Shown: positions 7,150 through 17,120, counted from the first letter of the stretch. The stretch is DNA of 64,000 bases from Microvirga terrestris (GCF_015694425.1 NZ_JADQDN010000006.1:1-64000); one strand, 5' to 3'. The notes: generated from the letters alone by a model not told the origin. Numbers and translations: made by a program.

Positions 7150-9909
7150 ATGCACCAAGGTGGCAAAGGACAGTCTCCGCCGGACCCAGCCGGAAGAGCG
7201 AGCGATCCGGGCAAACGCCCCGATCATGGGCAGCCGAATGCGGAGCGTCTGCGGCTGGTTTTCGACCAGGCTGCTGTAGGCATTGAGCTGGTGGATGGCC
7301 AAGGCCATCTGCTTGACGTGAACGACGCCGTGTGCGCTCTGCTCGGCTATACCAAGGGCGAGCTGATCGGGCGCAGGTTTGATGAGATCATGCACCCCGA
7401 GGACGTGCCGCGGGTGCTGGCGCTTGCCGCGCAACTCCTTGCCGGTGAGATCCCCAGCTACCGGATCGAGACGCGCTATCTGCGTAAAGACGGCAGACCA
7501 GTCTGGGTCCGTGCGACCTCCTCCCTGGCCTCCTCCAACCCTGCGTACATCTACCGGCTCTCCATTGTCGAGGACATCAGAGAGCGGGAGCAGGCCGAGG
7601 AGGTGCAGCGGACGAGCGAGTCCCGGCTGCGCACGGTGCTGGAGGCCATCCCCATCGGGGCTATCCTGTCGCATGCCGATGGCCGGGTGATCGAGGCCAA
7701 CAACGCCTATCTCGACCTGATCGGACGCACAAAGGAGGATCTCATCGCGGATCGCGTGCGGTGGGACGAGATCACGCCACCCGAGTGGCTGGCCGCCGAC
7801 GAGCGTGCTATCGCCGAGGCACGCGCCCACGGCGTTTCGTGTATGTACGAGAAGGAATATCGCCGTAATGGCGATCGGATCCCGGTGCTCCTCAGGCTGG
7901 CTGCGGTCAACAATGGCGATACCTTTGCGGTGTTTGTGCTCGACCTGTCGGAGCGCAAGGCTGCTGAAGCTGCCCTACAGGCACGGACGACGGAGTGGGA
8001 GGCACTTATCGAGACCGCCCCAGTGGCGGTGTGGTTCACCTATGATCCGGACCTGCGCGAGGTGAGGGCGAACCGGCTTGCCTCCGAGCTGCTCGACCTG
8101 CCCCTCGTCTTCGGTGGGTCGGACTTGTTTTCCCAGAGACTACCCCACCGTTCCCTATTCCGAAATGGCGTGGAGGTCCTGCCGGATGAGGCGCCGCTTC
8201 GGCGAGCTATCCAAGGCATAGAGGTGCGGAATGAGGAATGGGAGGTCCGCTTCGAAGACGGTCGACGGGTGGACCTGCTTTACAATGCCTCGCCGCTACG
8301 GGATCAAGCGGGCGCCGTAGTCGGAGCTATTGCGGCCGCCGTGGATATCACGGCTCGCAAGCACTCAGAAGCGAATCTGCACGAGCGTGAGGCACGGCTC
8401 CATTCCATTCTCGACACGGCGCCGGAAGCCCTGATCACGATCAACGAGCGCGGCATCGTCGAGTCCTTCAGCCGCTCGGCCGCGGCCCTGTTCGGCTACG
8501 CGGCCAACGAGGTGATCGGGCGCAACATCAGCATGCTGATGCCTTCTCCATACCGGGAAGCGCATGACGGTTATCTGGAACGTTATCTGCGCACGGGCGA
8601 GAAGCGCATCATCGGCATCGGCCGAGTCGTCAGCGGCCAGCGCAAGGATGGCAGTGTGTTTCCAATGGAACTTGCTGTCGGCGAGGTGCAGGTGAGCGGG
8701 CAGCATCTGTTCACCGGCTTCATCCGCGACCTCACCGCCACTCAGAAGATTGAGCAGGAACTCCGGCAATCGCAGAAGATGGAAGCAGTGGGTCAGTTGA
8801 CCGGTGGAGTCGCGCATGATTTCAACAACCTGCTCACCGTCATTCTCGGCAACCTTGAGATGCTGGAGATGAGGCTGACAGACGAGCGTCAGCTGGAGCT
8901 TGTGAGAGAGGCCCGTGAGACGGCCGAGCACGGTGCCCAACTGACCGAGCGGCTGCTCGCCTTCGGGCGCCGACAGCCGTTGCAGCCCAAGCTGACCGAT
9001 GTCGGGGATCTGCTGGGCGACATGACTCCGCTACTGCGGCGCACCTTGGGCGAGACGGTCCGAGTGCAGGGCCGGTCGGACAACGACCTGTGGCCCGTGC
9101 TGGTTGACCCAAGCCAGCTGCAGAACGCGATCCTGAATCTGGCGATCAACGCCCGTGACGCCATGCCGGGCGGCGGCCGGCTGACGATCACGGCTGAGAA
9201 TGCGGAACTCGAACCTGGCTATGCCCGGCTGTATCCGGAGGTCCAAGCTGGCCGCTATGTGCTGATCGCAGTAACCGACACCGGTACGGGTATGTCCGAG
9301 GAGGTGCAGGAACGGGCGTTCGAGCCGTTCTTCACCACCAAGGAGGTGGGGACCGGCAGCGGGCTGGGTCTGTCGATGGTGTATGGCTTCGTGAAGCAGT
9401 CGGGCGGGCACGTGATGATCTACAGCGAGCCTGACCACGGCACCACGGTCCGGATGTATCTGCCGCGCGCCGTGGTTGCGGAGGAGGCCTCAGAGGCTGG
9501 CGCGCCCGAGACGCCAGTGGAGGTCTTGCGTGGGCATGGGGAGACGGTCTTGCTGATCGAGGACGAGCCGCGGGTGCGGCGCATGACGATGGCGCGGCTG
9601 CAGGACCTCGGCTACCAAGTACTGGAGGCGGCCAACGGTCCGGCTGCGCTGGCGCTGCTCGACAGCCATCCGGAGGTCGATCTGCTCTTCACCGACATGG
9701 TGATGCCCGGTGGCATGACCGGGGCCGATCTGGCCGAAGCGGTGCTGGTCCGACGGCCCGAGATAAAGGTGCTGTTCACCTCGGGTTATGCCGAGCTGGA
9801 TGTGGTGCGGCGGGGCCAGGAGACCGAGGCACACTGGCTCAGAAAGCCTTACGGCACGATGGATTTGGCGCAGACCCTGCGGAAGATTCTCAGCGCGCCC
9901 AAGCCCTAG
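7150..9909 (+). CDS. Hybrid sensor histidine kinase with four PAS domains and a receiver
   Basis: The 919-residue protein has no transmembrane segment and should be cytoplasmic. Four PAS domains start at about residues 34 ([16 protein letters not shown]), 160 ([16 protein letters not shown]), 281 ([16 protein letters not shown]) and 420 ([16 protein letters not shown]). The dimerisation domain has the phosphoacceptor H556 in [16 protein letters not shown]. An ATPase domain follows ([34 protein letters not shown]). A C-terminal receiver carries D849 in [11 protein letters not shown]. No Hpt domain is present, so the receiver may tune the kinase. It probably feeds a separate regulator; 4779-5519 is the nearest candidate. 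Confidence 0.9.
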   Translation: MHQGGKGQSPPDPAGRASDPGKRPDHGQPNAERLRLVFDQAAVGIELVDGQGHLLDVNDAVCALLGYTKGELIGRRFDEIMHPEDVPRVLALAAQLLAGEIPSYRIETRYLRKDGRPVWVRATSSLASSNPAYIYRLSIVEDIREREQAEEVQRTSESRLRTVLEAIPIGAILSHADGRVIEANNAYLDLIGRTKEDLIADRVRWDEITPPEWLAADERAIAEARAHGVSCMYEKEYRRNGDRIPVLLRLAAVNNGDTFAVFVLDLSERKAAEAALQARTTEWEALIETAPVAVWFTYDPDLREVRANRLASELLDLPLVFGGSDLFSQRLPHRSLFRNGVEVLPDEAPLRRAIQGIEVRNEEWEVRFEDGRRVDLLYNASPLRDQAGAVVGAIAAAVDITARKHSEANLHEREARLHSILDTAPEALITINERGIVESFSRSAAALFGYAANEVIGRNISMLMPSPYREAHDGYLERYLRTGEKRIIGIGRVVSGQRKDGSVFPMELAVGEVQVSGQHLFTGFIRDLTATQKIEQELRQSQKMEAVGQLTGGVAHDFNNLLTVILGNLEMLEMRLTDERQLELVREARETAEHGAQLTERLLAFGRRQPLQPKLTDVGDLLGDMTPLLRRTLGETVRVQGRSDNDLWPVLVDPSQLQNAILNLAINARDAMPGGGRLTITAENAELEPGYARLYPEVQAGRYVLIAVTDTGTGMSEEVQERAFEPFFTTKEVGTGSGLGLSMVYGFVKQSGGHVMIYSEPDHGTTVRMYLPRAVVAEEASEAGAPETPVEVLRGHGETVLLIEDEPRVRRMTMARLQDLGYQVLEAANGPAALALLDSHPEVDLLFTDMVMPGGMTGADLAEAVLVRRPEIKVLFTSGYAELDVVRRGQETEAHWLRKPYGTMDLAQTLRKILSAPKP

Positions 9910-9947
9910 GCCGGCAGGCGCAGGGCATGCCTGCGAGTCCACGGAGA

Positions 9948-9964
9948 CTGTTACAAACTGCCAC
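9948..9964 (+). promoter_or_regulatory. Direct repeats CTGTTAC and CTGCCAC, 10 bases apart
   Basis: CTGTTAC begins at 9948 and CTGCCAC at 9958, matching the repeats at 5704-5730 in sequence and spacing. A reverse-oriented copy, CGTAACAG, lies at 10001-10008. All precede the small exported protein gene at 10051, suggesting that it is a target of the same regulator. This is inference from pattern only. Confidence 0.4.
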
Positions 9965-10050
9965 AAGCGGGCACGCGATTTCACGGCTGTGCGGTTCGGG
10001 CGTAACAGAAGCAGGCTTTTATAGTCTCGCTAACCAGGATGAGACCAAAC

Positions 10051-10257
10051 ATGAATGTCGCTCGTTCTTTCTCCCTTCTGAGCGCAGGCGCGGGAGCTAC
10101 CATCGCGCTGGCGGCTCTTTCCGGAACAGCAAGCCTCGCCACTGGGCTGGCCTACAGTCAAAGCGCACTCCAGATCCGGGCGGACGGGATCATGCGACAG
10201 GTTCCGTCTCCGGCTTCGCCGGATCACCGGGTTGATGTAACAGGTACGCATCATTGA
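10051..10257 (+). CDS. Small exported protein of unknown function
   Basis: The 68-residue product begins with a signal-like segment (MNVARSFSLLSAGAGATIALAALSGTASLA) followed by a short polar tail. AGGA lies about 11 bases before the ATG; an ATG four codons earlier has no site. No family is recognisable. It sits just downstream of the hybrid kinase gene and behind the CTGTTAC-type repeats. Confidence 0.5.
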   Translation: MNVARSFSLLSAGAGATIALAALSGTASLATGLAYSQSALQIRADGIMRQVPSPASPDHRVDVTGTHH

Positions 10258-10294
10258 TCGTCTTGCCAGCCCTAACTTGAATGGGAGGCCTGCG

Positions 10295-10513
10295 ATGCCC
10301 GCTTTCAATGCATCTGCTCTTAACGACAATGATAAGGAGTTGGCTGACCTGCGTATCGCCCTAGCACCGCCACAGGGCAGTGCACGGGTCCGGCGCATCC
10401 GCAGCGGCTCGCTTGGGATTGCGTCCCTTGCTCAACCTCATGCGAGACGGTTTTCCTATGGGATTCCTCTGATCGTCGGCGTTGCCGTCTCGATCATGTT
10501 TCGCACCTCATAG
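10295..10513 (+). CDS. Small protein with a C-terminal membrane segment
   Basis: The 72-residue product has a polar N-terminus (DNDKELADLRIALAPP), a basic middle (RVRRIR) and a hydrophobic end (YGIPLIVGVAVSIMF) that could span the membrane. GGGAGG at about 10283-10288 supports the ATG at 10295. It follows the exported protein gene by 37 bases on the same strand. I do not recognise a family. Confidence 0.5.
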   Translation: MPAFNASALNDNDKELADLRIALAPPQGSARVRRIRSGSLGIASLAQPHARRFSYGIPLIVGVAVSIMFRTS

Positions 10514-11078
10514 AGGGATCCCAGAGCCCCGGCTGCCCTGATGGAACCAGATCCGGCCCTCTCTCCCTCTGAGATCACGTCGTAATATACGAAGAACCGG
10601 GACCCACTTCTTCACACGATGCACTAGCTTCGCAGGAGAAGCCTTCACGATTGCCTGGGCCTTTATGAACTTCCCACTCCTGCTCGCGGTCGTTCTGCCC
10701 GTATTTGCGTTAGCTCAAAGCGAAGCGGCGCGGGCGAGGACCTCAGCGGCACGGCGCCGCCACTTCTAATGGACCCCTCGGGCTATCCTCTCTTTCGAAC
10801 CGAAGATTCATGTCCTGATGGCCCGCAAAACGCGCGTGCTCTGCCTTTCTTCATTCCCATGCACTGTGACACGGCTCTGGCAACGGATTAATGCCACCCC
10901 CACCGGTGAACGTGTTTGGAAGCGTCTATCCCGGCGAGTCGTAGGGGCGCCCCACGTGCGAGCCAGCCCAATTGGGACCGCAAGGACAGTTTGACGACTA
11001 TCCCAAGGTATTAACATGGGTTAAACAAGCGTTTGCAAACGTGGATCTGCCTCCCGTCGTAACCTTTTGAGGTTCGCC
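10514..11078. other. Intergenic region with one doubtful mini-gene
   Basis: The only notable frame is 10665-10769 (+), 34 residues starting MNFPLLLAVVLPVFALAQ, which looks like a signal peptide with a short basic tail. It has no ribosome site, so I do not call it. The rest shows no supported gene. Confidence 0.4.
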
Positions 11079-11294
11079 ATGAACTCTCCGTTCGCGACGC
11101 GTCCTGTATACCGCGCCTATGTCGTCGGCCCAGACGGTGGGATCTTGGTTGCTCACGTCCTCGATTATCAGACTGATGAGGAGGCGATCAGCAGGGCTAG
11201 GGAATACGCCAACGGCAATAGTGTAGAGCTCTGGAACAAGGACCGGAAGATCGCCTTTATCCCGCTCGGAGGCTCCACCTGCGTTATCTTTTGA
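11079..11294 (+). CDS. Small conserved hypothetical protein
   Basis: The 71-residue product (YRAYVVGPDGGILVAHVLDYQTDEEAISRAREYANGNSVELWNKDRKI) resembles a common family of short Hyphomicrobiales proteins with a beta-beta-alpha-beta layout and a terminal VELW-x3-R motif. No function is known. TGAGG stands eight bases before the ATG. Confidence 0.65.
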   Translation: MNSPFATRPVYRAYVVGPDGGILVAHVLDYQTDEEAISRAREYANGNSVELWNKDRKIAFIPLGGSTCVIF

Positions 11295-11325
11295 AAGCGC
11301 TGGTCGGGAACTGTCGGTCCAATTC

Positions 11326-11550
11326 CTAGGACTGTGGTCCGGATGACCGGAACGCCACCGTGAATGCCAGACGGCCATCCAACCCACTCACGGCGACAAA
11401 ACTGTTCGTCGGGTCGCGACAGCGATCCGCCAGCAATACTGTGAGATGCCGGGCATGCGCTCGCGCGGCACCTTCATCCGGGAAATTCTGTCCTAGCCCA
11501 TCTACCGTCGGCTGGCCATTCAGGACGACATTAAAGAAGAATTTAGGCAT
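11326..11550 (-). CDS. DUF6894-type small protein
   Basis: The 74-residue product begins MPKFFFNVVLNGQ and continues DGLGQNFPDEGAARAHARHL, the pattern of the short DUF6894 family (MPxFFF..., then a D/E-G-x-E/Q-x-PD stretch). Function unknown. The start at 11550 is chosen by family length; an in-frame extension to 11583 lacks similarity. It converges on the gene at 11079. Confidence 0.6.
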   Translation of the reverse strand: MPKFFFNVVLNGQPTVDGLGQNFPDEGAARAHARHLTVLLADRCRDPTNSFVAVSGLDGRLAFTVAFRSSGPQS

Positions 11551-12046
11551 GGATCTCGTCTTCCAACGCTCCTTCTCGTTCACTTACCTGAGCGAGCGGC
11601 ACATGGCCTTGCCATTTGTCAACGATCCAAAGAAATGCGCAGGGCCGCTTCCCGCCACAGATGATCAAAGGAATGTTGGCCAAGCCTGAGGCGGGGAGGA
11701 GACGATGCGCGAGCTTTTCTCCCGGTCGGGCAGTAGGCTCCTGACCAACTAGATGACTTTCGGTACTACAACTTCATGATTGCGTCCGAAGGAGCGTACA
11801 AAGGCGTTGCGACATCCACGATTGTCGCAGCTGCGGGAGGCGTTGTAGACTTGTAGACGACGTTCGCCATGAGTTCGGCAGACATTCAACATGCTTCTGC
11901 GAAGGCCGGACCAGTTGCGGCACACTTCAAATCGGCGCATTGCCCGGGGCGGGAAAGCATGGCCCCTTCCCGCACGATGCATTATTGATTTATTGCTCTG
12001 ATGCGGTTCAGCCCTACCGCGAGCAACCACCCCGTGGCACAGTCGG
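11551..12046. other. Intergenic region with no supported gene
   Basis: No frame on either strand has protein-like composition or a ribosome site, and I see no clear hairpin or repeat. Confidence 0.45.
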
Positions 12047-12367
12047 TCAAGGTTGCCTCTGCAAACTCGTGATGTAAGCCGTTACGTCCCGGAGTTCCCT
12101 GGGCTCCAGCATGATGTTCGGCATCGTCTTATGTGAGGTCCTTAAGGCGACCGTAAGAGCGGTCGTGGTCATGCCGGGTACCAGGGCGATGTCCGTAAAG
12201 GTCGGCGCCTGCGCGCGAGGCGAGCGGTTCTGTCCCGACTCGACTGCATGGCAGGCTGCGCAGACTTCGCGAGCCAAGCGGAGGCCTGCACTGGGATCGC
12301 CTGCCTCCTGTGCTTTCGGAAAGGCAGGAACCATCAGGAGAAGAAGGATGCCGAGCGTGCGGATCAT
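12047..12367 (-). CDS. Small periplasmic c-type cytochrome
   Basis: The 106-residue protein has a signal peptide (MIRTLGILLLLMVPAFPKAQ), a single haem-binding CAACH at about residues 36-40 and a probable distal Met ligand in KTMPNIML. It is therefore a mono-haem class I cytochrome. Its ATG overlaps the TGA of the upstream exported-protein gene by four bases (ATGA), so the two form an operon. Its redox partner is not visible. Confidence 0.8.
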   Translation of the reverse strand: MIRTLGILLLLMVPAFPKAQEAGDPSAGLRLAREVCAACHAVESGQNRSPRAQAPTFTDIALVPGMTTTALTVALRTSHKTMPNIMLEPRELRDVTAYITSLQRQP

Positions 12368-12963
12368 GGATGGCTCCAGTGCCGAGGCGCTGCCGTTCCA
12401 GATTTTCGAAGACCTCGGTCGACGAGGCTATCGCCAGTGCTGGAGTTGAGCGGCGTTACCACGATGTTCAACATTCCGCTTGCGGCCTCGTCGAAGACCA
12501 GGGTGTAACGGGCATTCACGCCTTCGTTTTCACTCGATCCCCTGTCAAGGACCTCTGTTATAAGATCTGAGAGCAATTGCACACGGCGCACTGCGGGAAG
12601 ATGAGGATCCACGACCACCATGGTCGCGCCAAGCATCAGCACGCAGCCAGCAACCATCTGAATCGGGCCGCCACCGGCTTCGTCCTGCATAAGGTCAGCT
12701 TCAATAACGATACGGCTCGTCTGAGGTGGATGGGTCTGTCCCTGCACCAGCACGACAATGCGGTCTGAGGAGAAGCGACATTCGACGCTAGGGCGTTCCA
12801 TACAGTTGTTACGATGAAGGCGGATCTCGGATCCAACCTGTTTCAGCGCCTCATTGACAAGGAGGCCGTACTGGTAAGGCGAGACTCCAAAGAGATCGGC
12901 GAGTGCTGGGCCACTGAGCAGCAAGCTGGTCAGAAAAACCGCTCTGGGCAATATCTGGCGCAT
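12364..12963 (-). CDS. Exported protein of unknown function, co-transcribed with a cytochrome c
   Basis: The 199-residue product has an N-terminal signal peptide (LPRAVFLTSLLLSGPALA). The mature part carries paired cysteines (NNCMERPSVECRF) and a hydrophobic patch (MVAGCVLMLGATMVVV) and is otherwise mixed alpha/beta. I do not recognise a family. Translational coupling to the cytochrome c gene suggests a shared envelope role, possibly redox-related (inference). Confidence 0.6.
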   Translation of the reverse strand: MRQILPRAVFLTSLLLSGPALADLFGVSPYQYGLLVNEALKQVGSEIRLHRNNCMERPSVECRFSSDRIVVLVQGQTHPPQTSRIVIEADLMQDEAGGGPIQMVAGCVLMLGATMVVVDPHLPAVRRVQLLSDLITEVLDRGSSENEGVNARYTLVFDEAASGMLNIVVTPLNSSTGDSLVDRGLRKSGTAAPRHWSHP

Positions 12964-13114
12964 CGCTGACCCTCCCGCCAGTCATCGACTCGAATGGCCC
13001 CACGATCCGCCGGCGAGCACAATCTGTCTTTGACTATTCGCAATCCTTCATAAGCTCGGATCGGTCTGCCTTCGCGAGATATCGGCATTTGGAACGCCGC
13101 TCTCCAGCTCTGCC

Positions 13115-13864
13115 GGCATTGTCACGGGAACTGCTGACCGGTTGTCCAACGCGCGATAGGGTAGGAGGATTCAGTCCATTTCCTATGCAAGCCACCAGTT
13201 TCCACCTGAGATTATTCGGCATGCGGTCTGGTCTTATCTGGGTTTCACCCTCAACTACCGAGATGTCGAGGAACTCCTGGTCGAGCGTGGGCGCTACGTC
13301 TCATACGTCACCGTCGGGCGATGGATACACAAGTTCGGACCTACCTTTGCCTGCAAGTTGCGCCGACCGCGGCCTGCCAGTACTTGGCATCTGGATGAGG
13401 TAATAGTCTCGATCCAAGGACGAAGCGTGTGTCTTTTGCGAGCCGTCGACTGCGAGCGCGAGATCCCGGAAATCATCGCGCAGCCTCGGCGAGACAAAGC
13501 AGCGGCCTTGAAGCTCATGTGTAAGCTGCTCAAGAAGCAGGGTTTCGCACCGGGCATGTTAGTGACTGATAAGCTCGGATTCTACGGAGCTGCCAAGCTG
13601 GAGTTGAGCCTCTCAGCTCAGCGCAAACGGGACCTGCGCAAGAACAATCGAGCCGAGAACTCGCAACAGGTTGTACGGCGACGACAACGGAAGATGCAAG
13701 ATTTCAAGTCGGTTGCGGCAGCCCAGCGCCGCCCCATCTCCCGCCCTACCCTTCGTCTTTTCGGAGCAGAGGCAGTGGAGCAATTGCAAATCGCGGCTCT
13801 TGAGGTCTCAACCCGAAGATCCAATGCTCAGAGTTCGTCTCGTTGACATTTCCGTGACAAAGTC
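13115..13864 (+). mobile_element. IS6-family insertion sequence relic, about 750 bp
   Basis: The element encodes an IS6/IS26-type transposase and is bounded by imperfect inverted repeats: GGCATTGTCACGGGAA from 13115, and the complement of CCGTGACAAAGTC ending at 13864. The left end resembles the IS26 end GGCACTGTTGCAAA. Size fits the family. No clear 8-bp target duplication is visible. The right end lies 62 bases from the HWE kinase stop codon. The transposase has no start codon and a degenerate tail, so the element is probably immobile by itself. Confidence 0.75.
13160..13846 (+). pseudogene. IS6-family DDE transposase without a start codon
   Basis: The frame is open from 13160 and reads ISYASHQFPPEIIRHAVW, then LNYRDVEELLVERG, the standard N-terminal helix-turn-helix region of IS6 transposases. 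The catalytic triad is present: D in WHLDEV, D in VTDKLG and E in NRAENS. No ATG or GTG is available at the family's N-terminus; the first possible start is TTG at 13358, which would remove the DNA-binding domain. After KMQDFKSVAAAQR the C-terminus departs from the family pattern, suggesting decay there. Confidence 0.75.
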
Positions 13865-13926
13865 GATTCAACGTTTCCTCTCCGTTCACGACCAGGTTGC
13901 AAATCTCTTCCGCCTTCCTGTCAACG

Positions 13927-14994
13927 TCAACGGCGCTGAGCTTGTTCCGAGCAACCTGCTTCCACCGTGGCCCTCGGCAATGTCATCCGACAAACCAGTC
14001 CTTCCGGTCGATATTCAATGGCCACGTCTGCTCTTAGTGCCCTTCCAACAAGCTGCTTGATCAAGTCCGTACCAGATCCCTTCCGCTCTGGCGGCTTGAC
14101 AAGCGGCCCTCCGGTTTCCTGCCACTGGATCATAATTTGGTCGTCTCCCTCGCCTGTGTAGGCCGAGATTACGGAAACGTGCCCATTGGCATTGTGCAGA
14201 GCACCATATTTCGCCGAGTTTGTCGCAAGCTCGTGGAGGGTCAGCGCCAGGATCTGAGCTGCCGCCGGTCCCACCGAAACGGGAGGACCTCCAACCGTTA
14301 AATTGGTTTCCCCTGAAGTTTGGTACTGCGCCAGTTCGGCTACAAGAAGCTCTCTTAAGCTGGTGCTCTGCTGCTCGCCGAAGCGTAGGGCACCCTGAGT
14401 GGCGGCCAAGGCCTTCAACCGGCCCAAAAGCGACTCTTTGAAGTCTTCCACGTCCACCGCGTTCGCTGCGCTGAGTGAGACAAGGGAACTGACTACCGCC
14501 AGCACGTTCCTCATCCGATGATCCATTTCTCGCGCCACCACATCACGCAGCTTTTCCAACTCCTTGCGTTCAGTTATGTCTCGGATCACTACGGTCAGGA
14601 TCATCCTGCCGTCGATCGTCTGGCGAGATACCATTGCCTCGGCAGGAAACTCGTCTCCGTTCTTACGCCGGCCCGTGACTTCCCGACGACGGCCCATGAG
14701 GCGGCTGGCAGCACCGTATCCCAAACCAAATTTGCGAACCTGACGAAGGTGATCGGCACGTTGGTTTTCTGGAATCAGCACTTCCACCCGCTGGCCGATC
14801 ACCTCGCTCGCGTGATAGCCGAAAGACTGCTCGGCAGCTTGGTTGAAAACCAAGATGTGTCCGTCTTGGTCAGTGCAGATCACGGCATCAGCGACAAGTG
14901 TCAAAACGTCGACGTTCAAAGCGGGTCGAAGCTTTAGCGGCGACAACGAGCGAAGTTTGGACTTGCCAGTGGCCTTGTCAATATTGCTGCCCAT
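13927..14994 (-). CDS. PAS-domain sensor histidine kinase of the HWE/HisKA_2 class
   Basis: The 355-residue protein is soluble. A PAS domain (about 28-140: VADAVICTDQDGHILVFNQAAEQSFGY) ends with the PAC signature VVIRDITERKELE. The kinase core has H159 in REMDHRMRNVLAVV and the HELATNSAKYGAL box (N259), which define HWE-type kinases common in Hyphomicrobiales. They often drive general stress or light responses. No partner regulator is adjacent. An IS6 relic inserted close to its 3' end leaves the stop codon intact. Confidence 0.85.
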   Translation of the reverse strand: MGSNIDKATGKSKLRSLSPLKLRPALNVDVLTLVADAVICTDQDGHILVFNQAAEQSFGYHASEVIGQRVEVLIPENQRADHLRQVRKFGLGYGAASRLMGRRREVTGRRKNGDEFPAEAMVSRQTIDGRMILTVVIRDITERKELEKLRDVVAREMDHRMRNVLAVVSSLVSLSAANAVDVEDFKESLLGRLKALAATQGALRFGEQQSTSLRELLVAELAQYQTSGETNLTVGGPPVSVGPAAAQILALTLHELATNSAKYGALHNANGHVSVISAYTGEGDDQIMIQWQETGGPLVKPPERKGSGTDLIKQLVGRALRADVAIEYRPEGLVCRMTLPRATVEAGCSEQAQRR

Positions 14995-15206
14995 CGGACT
15001 TCCCCGCGATCAAGTGACTGACACTATTTCGACTGGCGAATTGTTCGTTTCGCTCCACCGAACTGAACCGAACTGTTCGGGAAACGGCTTTCCTCAAGAG
15101 TGCTCGATCGCCTGATGCGGACGCCAGAACACAAGGTGACGGTTCTTCGGGCCGAAAGGGCAACGCGGGTCTGACTCACCTAGCGCGAGCAATCATCTCA
15201 TCGACT

Positions 15207-15897
15207 CTAGAGCGATAGTTCTGCCTCGGCAACGTGCTCCTTCTTGGCTTCTGGGACTTCCATCATGGTCGCCTCCGTCAGAAAGATCTTGCGATCTGGC
15301 AGCAGGATCAGGCAGTCCTCCAGCACGGTTTCCATGGTTTCCGCATTGGTGATGAATTACGGGGAGAGATAGGCGTAATCGAACTGCATCCTCCCGACGA
15401 CATTAAGGACGGTTATGGTCGTCTTCGACTCCTCAACCGTGAGGACGTCCTCGTTGCCGGCCTTATCCATAGCGTCCGCGATCAGCTCGCCGATGGCTCG
15501 GTCATTATGGGTCTCGATAGCCTTCTCGGCACCACGATCCAGGTCGCGCTTTATGTCGGCCGCACTGGCGCCAGCGGCCACGTTGCTGACGCCGTCCGCG
15601 AAGATGACATGGGCCGGGATATTTGCGGTGGTTGTTCCATCCCAACCATCTCGCCCGTCTTTTTCGCTGCTTGACGCAGCATCCGCGAGCCCAGGTTTTC
15701 CTCAGGGTCCTTGAGCTCGAACTCCTTGACGATGGCGCGCCGTCGTTGCAGACGATCGGAGCGCCCCACTTTCCCTCGATAGGCACCGATTTTGACCGCG
15801 GGCTGAGAGTCACGCGTACGGCATCCGCAAGCTGGCTGGCGCCCCTCAAGATCCTCTCGCGAGCGGCAGAGTGGAAGAGAACTCGCTTGAAGGCCAT
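15207..15897 (-). pseudogene. groEL-type chaperonin relic with frameshifts, nonsense codon and large internal deletion
   Basis: The start at 15897 reads MAFKRVLFHSAARERILRG, then LADAVRVTLSP and KWGAPIVCNDGA. The frame then shifts to IVKEFELKDPEENLGSRMLRQAAKKTGE, and shifts again to VAAGASAADIKRDLD and DAMDKAGNEDVLTVEES. A TAA replaces the Tyr of YLSPYFITNAE near 15360. After LILLPDRKI the sequence jumps to LTEATMMEVPEAKKE, which resembles the C-terminal end of GroEL, so about 290 residues are missing. It looks like a divergent rhizobial GroEL paralogue, not the main copy. An FNR-like box lies upstream. Confidence 0.85.
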
Positions 15898-15978
15898 CCG
15901 GAATCCTTCCGATGGCTGAACTACGACACAGCACCCAACAGTGTCGCTGCCAGGATGGCACACTCCTCGTTTATTACA

Positions 15979-15992
15979 TTGACAAAGATCAT
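15979..15992 (-). promoter_or_regulatory. FNR/FixK-like box upstream of the groEL relic
   Basis: TTGAC-AAAG-ATCAT matches the TTGAY-N4-RTCAA pattern at all but the last base. Its centre is about 88 bases before the relic's start codon. This is weaker than the perfect site at 24739. Confidence 0.35.
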
Positions 15993-16143
15993 ACCGGACC
16001 AGACTGGCGGCTGGTACAGAATCTTGATCCGGGCCTGATTACCCGATCCGTTTGCAACGTTCGTTGGCTCGGATCGATTCGGGTCAATACGGAACGGCTG
16101 CCATGGTGGGTCTCAAGCCAAATTGAGGGAAGAGAGTGTCCCG

Positions 16144-16576
16144 ATGCAGGACGGGAGAGCCAACCCTGGGGAACTGAATATCGGCCACGAAACGGTGCTC
16201 TACAGGATCGTCAAAGCGCGCGAATTCGACGCCGAGGCGTATCCTGCCGGGGTCGATACCGGCTCCAACCTCGCCGAGAATGCCGGGCGCGTGTCTCTTG
16301 AAAACTCTTGGGAAGATACAGCAACGCACGAATTCCAGGCCGCCTTTGATCAGATGACTGCGGGCAATGTTATCGATCTAATCGCGCTTGCCTGGATCGG
16401 GTGGGGCGACCTCGACCGATCAGGCTAGCTTGAGGCTCGCGCTATGGCCGACGACGCGGCACAGGAAGCGCTCATCGGACTATCTGATGAGTATGCCTAG
16501 GGATGGTGATTATCGGGAAGTGCTTATCTCCGAGCTTGGTTATTTCGCTGGAAGCTTTGTAACCGATCACTTGTAA
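16144..16576 (+). pseudogene. DUF3775 protein gene, broken by a stop codon and a frameshift
   Basis: The start at 16144 leads into LNIGHETVLYRIVKAREFDAEAYPAG and later VIDLIALAWIGWGDLDRS, the DUF3775 core. A TAG at 16426-16428 ends this frame. The same frame continues beyond it as LEARAMADDA, then one extra base shifts the reading to HRKRSSDYLMSMPRDGDYREVL, which again matches the family C-terminus, to a stop at 16576. Two separate lesions argue for decay over sequencing error. Function of DUF3775 is unknown. Confidence 0.75.
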
Positions 16577-16660
16577 AGTGGTCAGCTCAGCATCGAGACT
16601 CATCAAAGCATGAGGCGATCGTACCGGTATTCATCATTTTGACCCGCGTCGGTCCCATCG

Positions 16661-16867
16661 GTGGGTTCGCCAAAGACACCGGAGGACCTGGAAGAGCAGG
16701 CCTTGGCCCGCATTTGCCAGGAATGCCTGGGTGTCGAGTGTGTTGGGAACAATGTCGTGTTTGCGCCCAACGACGATGACGACGTGTTCACAGCTGACAA
16801 CATCGAAGCCGCGACCAATGCGTCGACCCTGATACGGACCTTTGAGCACATGCAGGCCGAGATCTGA
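16661..16867 (+). CDS. Possible small acidic protein, unrecognised
   Basis: A GTG start would give 68 residues (KTPEDLEEQALARICQECLGVECVGNNVVFAPNDDDDVFTADNIEAATN). The composition is acidic and protein-like, with predicted helix then strand, unlike the Arg/Ser-rich antisense frame. There is no convincing ribosome site and no family I can name. It follows the DUF3775 relic. Confidence 0.35.
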   Translation: MGSPKTPEDLEEQALARICQECLGVECVGNNVVFAPNDDDDVFTADNIEAATNASTLIRTFEHMQAEI

Positions 16868-17120
16868 GCGGTGACGGAGTGGCAGCGTCTAACGAAATCG
16901 TCCGAAACTTGCCGAGCGCGACGGTTCAGGCTGAGACGCTGTAAGCACAGCGCCAATGCCCTCGTGAATAGGAGTAGTCAACTTCTCCATGAGAGAGCAG
17001 AGTTGCTCTGCTGACCAGTGTGATCGAGCATCCCGCTCCGCAGAGTTTCAGGAAGTCCGGGACCATTCCAGCAGGGCATCATGAGCCGTTAGACAGGTGA
17101 TAATGGTCAAGGAGCAAGCG

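Noticed and set aside
11749-12030. A 93-codon minus-strand frame
   Set aside because: Irregular composition and no start signal; not protein-like.
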